The notes: a model not told the origin generated them from the letters alone. A DNA stretch of 64,000 bases from Epiperipatus broadwayi (GCA_028023455.1 JAQFVV010012489.1:4198575-4262574); one strand, 5' to 3'; shown: positions 1 to 12,718, counted from the first letter of the stretch. Numbers and translations are program-made.

Positions 1-1397
1 ACTAACAATAATTCAAATGAAGACATTTATATTTTTTTATTACTTATGCTATAAACAAACGATGCCAATAGAAATATTTCCCAACTCTGTTTAAAGCTAG
101 TTTATAATATTGATTATAGTTATTTTAAAAGGAAGTTCGTTATTAAAGTAAAGATTATTTTATATATTGAGTTGGCAGATATTAAATCACTTTATTATGT
201 TTTTTTTTAGTTCGTCATACTATTGTAACCGATACTTCAATCTTAAATATGTAAAGGGTTCTAAGTTATTATCTTAGTTGCATACATGAAATGAGAAATA
301 GTTTCAGTGTATAATTTGTAAATCGATACCGCCTGAACAACCTGGGGGTTTAGGGGTTTCAGAGAAAACTTAATTAATTATTGCTTTCGTGGTCAGTTTG
401 ATTCCGCCATGTTTTATTGGAATAGTTATATCAGCCTGTTGCGTCGAAATATACGGATTGATTATCCGGTTTTGTGTAATCCCTTTTCAAATTCACTTCA
501 AGCACTCGTCCTCGATGACTGTGGCAATGCCTTTTCTTCGCCGAAGTTAGCGTCTTGCCATACTACCATATGGGGAAGAAAACAATTCTTTCCCAGGTTA
601 TTTCTTGGATCACCGGGTTTCGACATAATCCCGGCTGGTTGTAGTGTCCCGGATCTACTTGAGGGCATTAAGCCTTGTCAAAGAACAAGCCGCCCGGTAT
701 TCCGTTGATGCACCGCAAGTAATTACTGTAGGGCTCTTCAATATAGGCAACCACTAGTACATCAATCTTAGATATCATATTTATACGAAACCACCCTCCA
801 ACTATTAGTACACGCAACGGCTCGAATCTATTCGGATAAAATAACTTAATAAAATCGTAGATAAATATTTTCAATGCCAAATGCTCTGATTCCCTTAGCC
901 ACCCGTCAATCATTTCACTACACAAATATTGGTATGAGTTTGTTACCAGGTAAAATGATTACTAAAGACTAGTAGCTAATTATAATAGAATATTTATGGA
1001 AGTCTTACCGTACTTTTGAATACTATATTTTTATGCTTTCTATTTATTATTAAACAATTTATATAATCTAATTTTGTGTCTTCCAACTCATTACTCTCGA
1101 AGTCTATTCAGTCACCTACTGTCTGTGTTGGCAACTTGAATATATACATTACATTAATGACCGTACCCCTATCCAGAGTATAATAGATCTATATATAAAA
1201 CTGTAAGTAATTCTGTCTGTGTTCTGAGTTGAGCTAGTAAAGGGATAACCCCGTGCTGTTATAAAGTCATCATCGGTTGGTCATACCGGGGTTTGGGTTT
1301 GAATTTAGTTGGCGTTTTGGAATTTATTCTTAAACGGGGACTGGGTTTGAACTCGGGTACTGTGTATGAGTAAGCGTGGTGGATTTATACCGGTACA
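1..1397 (+). repeat. 5' LTR of gag-only LTR element A (left end cut by window)
   Basis: Direct repeat of 4896-6273. Base 1 corresponds to 4903, so only about 7 bases of this LTR lie outside the window. It ends in TACA at 1394-1397, the inverse of the TGTA that starts the 3' copy. A TATA-like stretch (TATATAAAA, about 1192-1200) is kept in this copy, the 3' LTR and the fragment at 38357, and is a plausible promoter for full-length RNA. By eye the two LTRs differ by roughly 15 substitutions and a few indels, including short insertions near 775-825, so the insertion looks fairly recent. A 99-codon open frame inside (409-708) is not supported as a gene. Confidence 0.93.
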
Positions 1398-2480
1398 GTT
1401 AATAATTTTTTGGACGCCCTCCGTGGTGCTCCGATGAAGAAATCTCCCACACCCTGCAGAGTGAACGAGAGTAAACAGTTAAATTATAAAAATATTCGAT
1501 TTTTTTTTTGTTTGTCATAATATTGATATGTATTTGGCGTATTAAAATGCGCAAGTTAAAACGATAGTTGAGTAAAGCAAGGATATAAAATTTGTTTTTC
1601 CCTTACACCAAGTTTCAGTAAATAGTCTACTTCCAAATATCGTTAAGAACAGAGTGAGATTTTTCGAAAAGAGAGCGGAAGCGATTTTGTGCGTTTATTT
1701 AATTAAAATAAACGAGTGTTATTCCATAATTTTTTTTGCGAGTTCATTCTTGTTGTTTGAAATTTTTCAAAAAAAAAGTAAAGAAGTAGAATTAATTCCA
1801 GGTCTTAAAAATAAAAACATGTACGTATATATATATTGTAATATAAAAATCTTATCAGAGTCAGAGTTAATATTAATCGTACCCTATATAAAGCATTAAT
1901 CTTGAATTAAATGATTATTAGGTCATGTAAAAAGTATATATTTGGGGATCAGTGGAGTAAATTATCTATTGGTCACATGTTGCTGGCTGGCGCCTTTCAA
2001 ATAAATTTGTCAGCAAATATGTTTGTCCACACAGCAGTGGTGAGTTTTGTTGGGTTCAAAAGAGAGAAGGGTGGCATATATATATAGAGAGAATTACTGA
2101 CAGTAGTACAAAATTAATATTGTGTTATATACCCATTATTAATATGTTTATATTATAGGACTGAGGAGAACAGTGCGAACTGGGTGGATAAAGTTTTTTT
2201 TTGTTCCTTTATTCTTTTAGTAATGATTTAAGCATGTCATATTGTATATACCTAAATAAAAAAAAAATATTAACAGTGAAAAGTTTAGATAACAGAAACC
2301 AGTCGGAACGTAGGCGAAAAAAAAGAGAAAGGAAGGAAGCCACACAAACAGTATCAGCAGCGGGGAAGGATTTGGCAATAGGATCAGGGATCAGTATCTT
2401 TATGTTATATATACAAATCAAATTATTTTACAAAACTAACTCTTATGCTGAAGACACTTATAATTAAAAACAAAGAGAAA

Positions 2481-3602
2481 ATGGCAGAAATAGAAGGAAA
2501 CAATAATTCATCCGCAACTGGCGCAGAGACATCTGACACATCCAGTGATCACGAAATTGTGTTCAAGAAATTTCCCGATAAAAAAAAAAGTTTTGGTCGA
2601 TTAGATAGGAACACCAAACAGAGGGAGCACGATCGTGATGCGAAGTTTGACATGATCCTCGAGGAGATGAGAGAGGACAGGAAGATTATGATGGCGATGA
2701 TGGAGCGTATGTTAAGGATTGAAGAATGGCGTATGGGGACGGACGGTAAAACAGGTAGGGAAGATAAAGCTAATACCAGTGCAAGGAAGGGAGAAGAGGA
2801 CCAAACCATCCCGATGGAATTAGAAACTCAGAGCGAAGTAGCCATTGAAGAGAAGACAGGCCAGGACCTAGACGTTGAAAATGTTGAGTTGGAAAGGCAA
2901 ACTGATGCGCAGAGCCAAAGTGAAAACCTAATAGCGGCAATGGGAACTAGTAACAAAGGAAAAGGGATAAAAAGAGAGCAGGCAGTGCACCCACCAATAA
3001 GGATGATTAACATCCCTCACTTCGGATCATCTATCCAGATTCAGACATTCAGAGGCGAACCCGGGGAAAATCCAGCCGTGCATCTGGACAGCATCAAAGA
3101 ATTTCTGTGCTTCCACCCGATGACCGAAAGGGAGAGAATAACGGTAGCCAGCCATTATCTGAGGGAGTCTGCGAAGGCGTGGTGGAAATTGTTAAAACAA
3201 CCACCGAGTACTATGCGAGGCTATGAAGAAGCTATTTTGAAAAGGTATTGGAGTGTGGAGAAGCAGGAGGGACTTTTACACAAGTTCTCGAATTTGAAAT
3301 ACGATGAGAGTAGCAGACAGAGTTTTGCAGCCTTCTTCACGCACCAAGCGATGATACTTAAATCTCTCACCGCTTTTAGCTACACGGAGCAGCACATTAC
3401 CCGTATCGTCGTGCATAACCTACCACCGTGGGTGCAAAGGATAATGCTGGGAATCTGCCCTATGTCGTTCGAAAAAACTGTGGAACTGCTAAACCAGATC
3501 GACTACGGGGACTTGTATCCAACAAAAAGGGAATGGGAGCAGTGTAGTTACAATACCAGGCCATTAAAACCTTATATACCTCCCGACCCAGGGAGAAAGT
3601 AG
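2481..3602 (+). CDS. gag: Gag-like capsid protein of LTR element A
   Basis: About 373 residues from the ATG at 2481 (product begins MAEIEGNNNSS). The frame is open 12 codons further upstream, but the 2481 start gives a typical acidic, Ser/Thr-rich N-terminus. An acidic and basic charged region with probable coiled coil (REHDRDAKFDMILEEMRED, about residues 50-90) is followed by a Glu/Gln-rich linker. From about residue 190 comes a capsid domain of the Ty3/gypsy retrotransposon gag type, with the landmarks FRGEPGENP, HYLRESAKAWWKLL, RYWSVEKQE, HITRIVVHNLPPWVQRIMLG and ELLNQIDYGDLY. No CCHC zinc knuckle follows. The protein would assemble virus-like particles around the element's RNA. The reading frame is uninterrupted, unlike its relative at 49592. 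It is the only plausible gene of the element, so enzymes would have to come from elsewhere. Confidence 0.8.
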   Translation: MAEIEGNNNSSATGAETSDTSSDHEIVFKKFPDKKKSFGRLDRNTKQREHDRDAKFDMILEEMREDRKIMMAMMERMLRIEEWRMGTDGKTGREDKANTSARKGEEDQTIPMELETQSEVAIEEKTGQDLDVENVELERQTDAQSQSENLIAAMGTSNKGKGIKREQAVHPPIRMINIPHFGSSIQIQTFRGEPGENPAVHLDSIKEFLCFHPMTERERITVASHYLRESAKAWWKLLKQPPSTMRGYEEAILKRYWSVEKQEGLLHKFSNLKYDESSRQSFAAFFTHQAMILKSLTAFSYTEQHITRIVVHNLPPWVQRIMLGICPMSFEKTVELLNQIDYGDLYPTKREWEQCSYNTRPLKPYIPPDPGRK

Positions 3603-4895
3603 AAACTACAATAAATGATAACCCGGTAAACGACCACTGTGAAATGTCTATGATGATGAGTAAAAGAACAACGGATTAATACACCCAAATTTGATAAATG
3701 TTAGGTTCGAACCCTCACCCAGACTGTTCTCCAAAGTCGATCAATTCTGTAAGAAAATGTTAACCAGTGAATTATGTATAAACATTTTTTTTTGTTATTT
3801 TTTTTTAAAGTGAGAAGAAATGAAACAGACAGATCGAAGAACCGATCTTAGTTTCATGTGTTGAAGTACGGTAATTCGAACTACTATTCGCCCGCAATGG
3901 GATTTTTCCATTTCAAGTCACAAAAATTGAGCTATATATATTTTATGTTTTGTAAATAAATATGTAAAGATTCCGTGCATAAATGTCACAAATCATGAAA
4001 TAATATTCGTGTGTGCGTGGTTTGTGAATTTATAGCAGCTTAATTTAAAAGTTTCATTGCGGGTGTATTTGCTTAAATTTTAGACTTTTAGAATTATACA
4101 AAGTCGTTTAAAAATGCTGATCAAAAGTCACATTCCTTTGATCAGTGTTTTTAATTAAAATCTGTATTGTACAAATGTATAGAGTAATTAAGTTGTATTC
4201 GAAATTAGATAAGGAATTTATATTTGTAATTACTGTGTCAAGTTAAAATTGCGTATTAAAGTTAGAGATAGCTGAAAACGGAACAATGGAAATGGATAAT
4301 TGATATTGTATGGTCAAGCTGGATTGCTGGAGGCTAGAGAAAAGTAGGTGGAGCCTAAAACAAAAACCAGACAAAAAGGTCAACCGTGGCCATCTTAGAA
4401 AAAACTAGGATTCTAACTTTTGACGTGGCTGAGAGTAGATCGTCTAAAAACAGCAAAGCAGTGGCTAGAGAAATCTCTCCAACTTTTGTTAAGAAGTCCA
4501 CCAGTAAACCGTAATGTCGATGGGCTAAGTGCCAGGAGCTGATCTCGGTCCCGCCAATTTGAACCTTCGTGCCGCTGACTGATCATGTTTTATGTGCTTC
4601 ACAATTTCCAGCTTCCAATATCCAAATTGACTATGCCTTCCAAGTAAATTTCAAATGCGCGCCTACGTTCGTCAGAAATACCGTCGTGAAGCCAAGCCGG
4701 ATGAAGAAAGAAGGGTAACTGTGTTACATGAACTTTTAACTTCCCCCCGAGCTTAATGTTATAAGTTAATCTGTAAATCAAATGAATCACATGTAAGTTT
4801 TTGTTTCGTTTATAATGCTACTGTTTCAAACCTGTCAGTAAATTTTCTTTCTCCTTTTCCTCTGCTCTAGTCTTTAGAAAATAGTTTATAAATAT
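3603..4895. other. Non-coding 3' part of LTR element A
   Basis: No frame on either strand is open for more than about 60 codons, and none shows a polymerase, protease or integrase motif. Base composition in 4260-4600 is noticeably less AT-rich than the host DNA, in line with element sequence. In an autonomous element this is where pol would be. Confidence 0.7.
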
Positions 4896-6273
4896 TGTAT
4901 CTACTAACAATAATTCAAATGAAGACATTTATATTTTTTATTACTTATGCTATAAACAAACGATGCCAATAGAAATATTTCCCAACTCTGTTTAAAGCTA
5001 GTTTATAATATTGATTATAGTTATTTTAAAAGGAAGTTCGTTATTAAAGTAAAGATTATTTTATATATTGAGTTGGCAGATATTAAATCACTTTATTATG
5101 TTTTTTTTAGTTTCGTCATACTATTGTAACCGATACTTCAATCTTAAATATGTAAAGGGTTCTAAGTTATTATCTTAGTTGCATACATGAAATGAGAAAT
5201 AGTTTCAGTGTATAATTTGTAAATCGATACCGCCTGAACAACCTGGGGGTTTAGGGGTTTCAGAGTAAACTTAATTAATTATTGCTTTCGCGGTCAGTTT
5301 GATTCCGCCATGTTTTATTGGAATAGTTATATCAGCCTGTTGCGTCGAAATAGACGAATTGATTACCCGGTTTTGTGTAATTCCTTTTCAAATTCACTTC
5401 AAGCACTCGTCCTCGATGACTGTGGCAATGCCTTTCCTTCGCCGAAGTTAGCGTCTCACCATACTACCATATGGGGAAGAAAACAATTCTTTCCCAGGTT
5501 ATTTCTTGGATCACCGGGTTTCGACATAATCCCGGCTGGTTGTAGTGTCCCGGATCTACTTGAGGGCATTAAGCCTTGTCAAAGAACAAGCCACCCGGTA
5601 TTCCGTTGATGCACCGCAAGTAATTACTGTAGGGCTCTTCAATATAGGCAACCACTAGTACATCAATCTTAGATACGAAACCACCCTCCAACTAACGGCT
5701 CGAATCTATTCGGATAAAATAACTTAATAAAATCGTAGATAAATATTTTCAATGCCAAATGCTCTGATTCCCTTAGCCACCCGTCAATCATTTCACTACA
5801 CAAATATTGGTATGAGTTTGTTACCAGGTAAAATGATTACTAAAGACTAGTAGCTAATTATAATAGAATATTTATGGAAGTCTTACCGTACTTTTGAATA
5901 CTATATTTTTATGCTTTCTATTTATTATTAAACAATTTATATAATCTAATTTTGTGTCTTCCAACTCATTACTCTCGAAGTCTATTCAGTCACCTACTGT
6001 CTGTGTTGGCAACTTGAATATATACATTACATTAATGACCGTACCCCTATCCAGAGTATAATAGATCCTATATAAAACTGTAAGTAATTCTGTCTGTGTT
6101 CTGAGTTGAGCTAGTAAAGGGATAACCCTGTGCTGTTATAAAGTCATCATCGGTTGGTCATACCGGGTTTTGGGTTTGAATTTAGTTGGCGTTTTGGAAT
6201 TTATTCTTAAACCGGACTGGGTTTGAACTCGGGTACTGTGTATGAGTAAGCGTGGTGGATTTATACCGGTACA
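4896..6273 (+). repeat. 3' LTR of element A
   Basis: 1378 bp, beginning TGTATCTACTAAC and ending CCGGTACA, so the termini form the short inverted repeat TGTA/TACA. It matches 1-1397. TATA-like box TATATAAAA at 6069-6077. It is followed directly by the TA-rich tip of the foldback element at 6274. The target duplication cannot be checked because the left flank of the element lies outside the window. Confidence 0.93.
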
Positions 6274-6539
6274 ATATATATATATATACATATTCATGAA
6301 CAACTATTATTTAAAATATATTATTTATTTTTATTATTTTTAATAATATTCTAATTACTTTTATTTCTTATAAACTTTAACTTTAATTTTGTTATCCCCA
6401 CATTAATAAAATACTTGATATTTTATATTCATATAATTCTCAGTTTAACCTTAATTTATTTATTAACAATATTCTTTTTAATTTTCAAATAATATAATAT
6501 ATATTATTTTCTCATTCATTCTTCTGTTATTAATAATAT

Positions 6540-6573
<34 letters not shown>

Positions 6574-7910
6574 ATATCTAAAAACTATAACTATTATAAT
6601 CTTTTATCTTACCCACTTTTACTTTACCTTTTTAAAAGTAAAAAAAAAAGTTTTTGATTTTTTAAAATAATTATCTCATATCCTAGATTCATTTATTACT
6701 ATTACTTAAACTAACTATATTTATAATCATTACAATTCTTTATTTATCTATATTATTTTTATTTACACATTTTAACTTTTATTATTATTATATAATTCCC
6801 TCTTATAAATTTATATTCTATTGTTTTATATGTAAATATTAGGCTAAGTTTTTATTTCATTAATATGTAATATCTATAAATATATTCTTGTTCATACTCC
6901 TATGTAAATCTTTTTTTTTTTTACAAATTCATGATTTATCTATAAGTAATTTTCTGTTTATATATTTACCTCTATATTTCTTTTTTTAAAATTATATTTA
7001 TACTAATGTTATCCTCATCCCAGAAACTCTATTAAATTTTGGTTTTCTCTTTTTTATTATCCTTTAATGTTATCTGTATGTAACATCATTTTATTGAACT
7101 TTCTGTAAATTTATATCCTTTATATATGTGTGTATGTATATATAAAGAGAGACATGAAAACACAAATTTACAGAAAGTTCATTAAAGATATAGATAAAAT
7201 AAAAAAGCAATATTAATAAATAAGACAACACCAAAATTTAATAGAGATTTTGGGATTAGAATGATTTTAATACAAATATGCTTTTTAAAAAAGATATATA
7301 GAGGATAATATATAAAATAATTATTTACAGATAAATTGAGTTTGCAAAATAATGTTTACATAGGAGTATAAACATGAATATATTTATAGATATTACATAT
7401 TAATGAAATAAAAACATTGCATAATATTTACATATAAAACAATATAATAATAAATTTATAAAAATTATATATTAATAGTAATAAAAGTTAAAATGTGTAA
7501 ATAAAAAATATATGTGAATAAAGGGTTGAAATGATTATAGATATTTCTAGTTTAAATAATATATAATAGAGAGAGCTAGGATATAAGATAATTATTTAAA
7601 AAAGTAAAAGTCTATAATATTTATAGCTTATCAATATTAAAAAAAGGTTAAATATAAAATATTATTAGTAACAGAAGAATGAATGAAAAAATAAAAGATA
7701 TATGATTTGAAAATTAAAAAGAATATTCTTAATAAATGAATTAAGATTGAACTGAGAATATTATGAAAATAAAATAAATAGTTTATTAATGTAGGGATAA
7801 TAAAATTAAAGTTTAAGTTTATAAGGAACAGAAATAATTAGTAGGTTATTAAAAATAAATAATATATTTAAATAAATAATTGTTCATGAATATGTATGTA
7901 TATATACAGT
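6274..7910. mobile_element. 1.6 kb foldback (palindromic) element
   Basis: A long imperfect inverted repeat. The left arm at about 6279-7112 is the reverse complement of the right arm at about 7164-7910, with a spacer of ~50 bp. The inner edge is sharp (TTTCTGTAAATTT at 7100-7112 against AAATTTACAGAAA from 7164), and the outer edges share CATATTCATGAACAA against TTGTTCATGAATATG. Arms differ by many small indels and substitutions, so it is not an assembly mirror. No ORF of interest inside. I interpret it as a large foldback or MITE-like DNA element. Its left tip (TA repeat) abuts the end of LTR element A. Confidence 0.8.
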
Positions 7911-7919
7911 CAGAAATAC

Positions 7920-8245
7920 TTATGTATAATTTATACTTATTTTATATTTATATTGTATATCTTATTTTAGATTACGTGGATTATTTTATTTGAGTTTGAT
8001 TATATTTATATAAATTTTATTATGTTTTGTTACATTTAATTTTGTTTTTTATTTTATTTTATTTTTTTCATATTTTTTTTGTTTTATTAATTTTATTCAT
8101 TTTGCTTTTTATGGTAATATTTATATAGTTATGTATTTTATTTTGTTCATTGTATAATAGATAGTTCTAAAAAAGACTCCAAGACAATCAAAATGTAGGA
8201 TTGTGAAGGCATATATGTATAAGAAAAAGTTTTTTTTTTTTCTAA
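7920..8245 (+). repeat. AT-rich interspersed repeat, family R1, copy 1
   Basis: Shares an extended match with 52285-52560 (plus) and with 47565-47720 (reverse complement). The common parts include a GGATTATTTTATTTG block, a long T/A-rich stretch and a terminal block of the type GAAGAAGAC...GTCAAAACAT, followed by a purine-rich AATAAAAGG end. In this copy the terminal block has decayed (8168-8195). Nature unknown; it may be a non-autonomous element or the untranslated end of a retroelement. Confidence 0.6.
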
Positions 8246-9747
8246 AATGTGTTGAATGTTGAAAGATAAATTACATTTATATAAGAGTTTACAGCAAAAT
8301 TAAGGAAGTGGAGAATTTAATACTATATTATTACTTATTAAAAGTTACAGTAAGTGATACAGAAATGGTAAAAAGTATGTTTTGAAACAAAATAAATAAA
8401 AAATATAAACAATTGGTTAATTATTCAGGAGGTCATTTGCAAGTATAGCAATGTAAAATGATAACATATAAAATATTTTCGAATGGCATCTATACAGAAG
8501 TGCACTTTCTTTACATATTTATCTCTCTAATACCAGGAAACATACATTTATCAATACTTTGAAGCAAGAAAATGGAGAATTGTAAGATGTAAGTTAATTA
8601 AAATGAAACCTCTCACTTCAGTTAATGTTTATGTAAGTTAAAAAATATATTCTGCTTATAATTTAAAGAAACTTAAGATATCTCCTCATAAAAATAATTT
8701 ACAAAATCAAATTGACCAATATAAAATAAATTCACAAATATTTCTATTTTAATGCTCATTAAGTGAAATAAGGTTTGCCAATTAAATTTTTAATAATATA
8801 AGAGCCTCACACATCATCATTATTATTATTTTTACATCAAGGTCTGTTCATGTTTATTCCACTGTCTCCTTAGTATACCTCTATTTTCCACACTTTTCAT
8901 AACTCATCCATTTTTGTTATATGTAATCGTCATCTAGATCTTTACAATCGTTTTGGTATTCTATTTAATACTTTATGGTTCATTTATTATCATCTTTTTA
9001 GCAACATGTCAAGCCCAGACTAATTTCAACTTCTTAAGATTTTTAATGCTGTTAGCAAAACATGCTTGCTTACTCGACCATACATTTTGCTTTAAATTTT
9101 TAACTTGTTACTCTGAACATGTATATTTTTATACTGCATTGTGTAGTCTAATGTTTCTAAAATTGCATTATTATTAAGTATTCAAATTTTAGATCCATAT
9201 GTTAAAACTAATAAAACATATCTATTCTTTTTTTTCCTATAAATATTCCTATTTTATTTTAATATTATTTTTACCAAAAGCATTCTATCCTTGTTTAATT
9301 TTATGTTTAATTTCATATTTAATGTTTCCATGAATATTAATAAACATTATTTTAATTTTAAATATTAAGGTGCTAGAATTAAATTGTTTATGATTATTGT
9401 AAAGAGTACAAATACACTTAATAATAGTTGAATGTTACCACTTGATGCTAATATCCCTAGTTATCTTATAAAATCAACTTGACATATTGAAAAGAATGTA
9501 TGTATATACTTCAACAAAAATCAATAAATTAAAAACTAACTGTGATAAAATACAGTTGCTGAAGCTTTAAACATAAAATTACAAATATAAAGCTGAACGC
9601 TCTCAGGGGATTAAGCCTCCATAATCAAAGCTGAATACAAAATAAATGCAAAATATAAACACTTATTCACAAGCAAAATGCGTACCTCAAATAAAATGTA
9701 AACTAAATCTAAATAAATAAATAAGATACAATATAAATAAATAAATA
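8246..9747. other. AT-rich DNA, no gene recognised
   Basis: Short open frames only (the longest is 74 codons, at 8953), with no recognisable domain. The part next to 9748 probably contains the 3' untranslated end of the Penelope-like element, which reads leftwards, but I could not find its boundary. Confidence 0.5.
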
Positions 9748-11655
9748 TTATAATGTCCATATTTTAGAAATATTAAAACAAGAATCCTTTCTATTAATAG
9801 CATTGGGATTACCAGCTATAAAACAGGCTTCTTTAATCTTATGCTTTATGTCATTCTTCTCCATACACACTAATTTTGCCTCTATTGGTTGACATAAGTG
9901 CCCAGTCTTATTTTCATGTTCCACAAACACTGAATTACCCAAAGATTTAGTTTTAGTACGATGCTATAAATATTTATGCTGTGAAACTATATTTAAAATA
10001 TTGGCTTTAGTTTCACCATAATAAATAGAACAACAATCTTTATGAAGACAAGTAACACTATAAACCACATCCTGTGTTAAATTAGATTCAATTTGAAATT
10101 TTGAATTGTTAATCAATCTATTTGTACTTGGAGGTGAATGAAAAATTACTTGAAAATCTGGAGATAACTTATTAGTTGTTTTGCAATAAAATGAATAAAT
10201 GGCAAAACTATACGAGGTTTTTCCATCTTGTCAGGTTTAAACTGCAAATTATGTAAAAATTTTACAACTCTATTATTGATAATTGAATGTTTATGTCCAA
10301 GTTTCACTAAGTCCTCAATAAAAAAAATAAGATTTTCTTTCCTATGTGCCTCAAATTTACAAAGATGGTGGTTTCTATATAAAAACGAATTCAAAGATGC
10401 CAACTTGTGCACTTGAGGAGAGTATGAATGTGTATGAATTAAACCCCTAACTTCCATAGTTTTCACAAACATATGGTAGACCAAATGAACTTCTGTTCTA
10501 TGCACAATAATATCTAAATATTTCACTTCCTGTAATGCATCTTCCCAATTCATCATAAGATTTAAACTGGTAGCCTCATGAATACTACTTTGAATCTCCA
10601 AAATGATATTTTCAGGAGCCACAATAAATATTACATCTACATATCAAGTGTAGATAATATCAGGTACAGAGTTAATAAATGTAGGAATAATACTATGCTC
10701 AAAATGGTCTAAAACTATATTGGAGAGAATTCCACTAAGAGGAAGGCCCATAGGCCAACCATTCATCAGTTGAAAACAAGAATCTTTAAATGTAGCCTCT
10801 AAATTTTCATCCAGCCAAGTCAAAAATCCAACAATGAAGTCAACTTTATTAGATGGAAAGACTTTATCACATAAGGATAATTTGACTATATCTATTGACT
10901 GCTTACAATCAATGGACCCATACAATTCCATAACATCCAGCGCTGCCGATTTAAAATTAGAATTAATTTTAGCATCTTTAATAACATCAATAAATTTAAA
11001 CGATGAATTGACTGTAAACAACCCAAAACCTATAACATCAATCAACCAACGATTAATCAAAACAGAAGTTTCAAAATAATGTACACTACCAAAATCCATC
11101 ATTAAACATAAAGGTGTATCTCGTTTATGTAATTTAACATTTGCAAAAATTCTAGAAAGGGATGATGCAGATGGGTAAACTTTAAAATACTCTAATTTTG
11201 TTAATACTTTCTCTTTTTTTTTACGTAAAACATTAGCAATAAATTTCTCGCGATTAAGATTACAATTAAAACCTTCAATCTTTTTAAACTTTAATGTATC
11301 AATTTGCATAAAAATTTTACCCACAAATTCCTCCTCTTTCATCAAAACAAACTTGTTTCCCTTATCTTCTTTCATGCAAACAAGATCATGCTCACACATA
11401 AATTGTTTTGTATGCGATATGCGCTTATTCCAATTCAAATTATTATCATTAAGAATTCCATTATTAATAATCTTTACTATATTACTAACACAAACATCTC
11501 TAAGTGGATTATTTAATAATGAAGCTTCAACATCTGCAATCAGCTCAATCTTCGGCTTTGCCCATTGACCTCCGATATATTTAGGACCTCGTTCTAAAAC
11601 TTGACATATATATAATTTTATATAGTCATTTGTTATGAAGTTTTTTCCTTATACC
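9748..11655 (-). pseudogene. Penelope-like element: reverse transcriptase plus GIY-YIG endonuclease (decayed)
   Basis: Reads right to left. Open sequence begins at about 11655 without an ATG. The N-terminal block has LERGPKYIGG and ELIADVEASLL (about 11600-11500), typical of Penelope-like proteins. The reverse transcriptase follows: VKLHKRDTPLCLMMDFGS, the motif-A region AALDVMELYGSID keeping its Asp, and motif B NGWPMGLPLSGILSN. Motif C is damaged. The codon before it is TGA (10644-10646), probably from Trp, and YVDD has become YVDV. After the RT comes the thumb-like block SPQVHKLASLNSFLYRN. A frameshift at about 10155 leads into the endonuclease domain (VVYSVTC, then SIYYGETKANI), which has another in-frame stop near 9965. 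The end matches family C-termini (NPNAINRKDSCFN, SKIWTL, stop at 9748). Three disabling lesions show that it is dead. Order and length fit a nearly complete element. Confidence 0.9.
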
Positions 11656-12718
11656 TCCCTCACTTGCCAGTATAAAAATAATTAATTACATTAGATTACG
11701 AGTAACTGCTAGTGCTTCTGATGGTGATATATCTCATATTTGCACTAAATATAAAAATATTGTGTTCTTACAGTGCTTATCTATATAAATTTGATTATCT
11801 GCTTTCCAAATCTCTTTTCTATTTGAGATTACTTATAAAAAATGCATTACTATTTTAAATTAACATTTATTTCTCAAATGCATTAAACAATTTTTAATTG
11901 CAGTACAAATAAGTTTTTTTCACGTTTTTCATAGCTTAAAAATACATAATTTCTTTTTAATAGCTTGCTAAGTATAAATGATATAATTAATATAATGATA
12001 GCTTTCAATAAGATCTAAAGTATATTTGTGTTGTTGATAAAAGACCTAATTATTTAACACATTTTATTTCCGGATAAATATGTCTGCAAATAAAATACAG
12101 AAAAAAAAACTCTTATTCTATTATTAACTATTAAAAATAATTACCTAAATAAATATTATATTTAAACACATATGTAAATTTAAATAATAAACTTTTTTAC
12201 AGTATATAGAAATTAATATTTTTATTAATGATTAAAAAATAAAAACATAGTAAAATACAATGAGTGGCAAAATCATCATCACCGTTACTTTTAACTATTA
12301 TTGGCCAACTGTTAGATATTTCAATTCTTTCAATCTATACCATCATATTTAATTTCATTATCCTTTATTATCACCTATTTGTGTCTCATTCTTAAAGTTT
12401 CTTAGGATGTAGTTTTAAATTGTTCAAGGAATATCTTTAGATTATACCAGTGGTATTGTACAATATTTTATAAAAATCTATATATTAACATTTATGTCCC
12501 ATGAATAGCACTCAGTAGAAGAATTCACATCCAAATTATTTAAGATAAACTTCCAATAATCATAAATATTTTTTTTTCAAGCTTAATGTATATTATTAAA
12601 AAGTAAGAAAGAATTTGCGTAACATTCAAACACCAAAATCATGAATTCAGCCATAACAGTTCTATTCAATTTGATTAAAAGGATTTCTATTTTCAATACC
12701 TTCATTATCATCATTAAT
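11656..12718. other. AT-rich spacer between two Penelope remnants
   Basis: No ORF of interest. The part next to 11655 should hold the 5' untranslated region or pseudo-LTR of the upstream Penelope-like element, but I see no clear repeat copy of it elsewhere in the window. Confidence 0.4.

Larger units (their letters stand above)
1398..4895 (+). mobile_element. Internal region of LTR element A (gag only, non-autonomous)
   Basis: The 3.5 kb between the two LTRs. A candidate primer-binding site starts 13 bases after the LTR (TGGACGCCCTCCGTGG at 1411-1426; I could not assign the tRNA). A long leader of about 1.08 kb with no convincing ORF precedes the gag-like gene at 2481-3602. The 1.29 kb after gag has stop codons in every frame, and I see no protease, reverse transcriptase, RNase H or integrase motif in any frame. 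No strong polypurine tract is visible just before 4896. I infer a non-autonomous retrotransposon mobilised in trans. Confidence 0.85.

Noticed and set aside
409-708. 99-codon ORF present in both LTRs of element A (also 5310-5609)
   Set aside because: Its presence twice follows from LTR identity at insertion. The differences between the copies change five amino acids and leave only about two silent changes, so there is no sign of selection for a protein. No domain seen.
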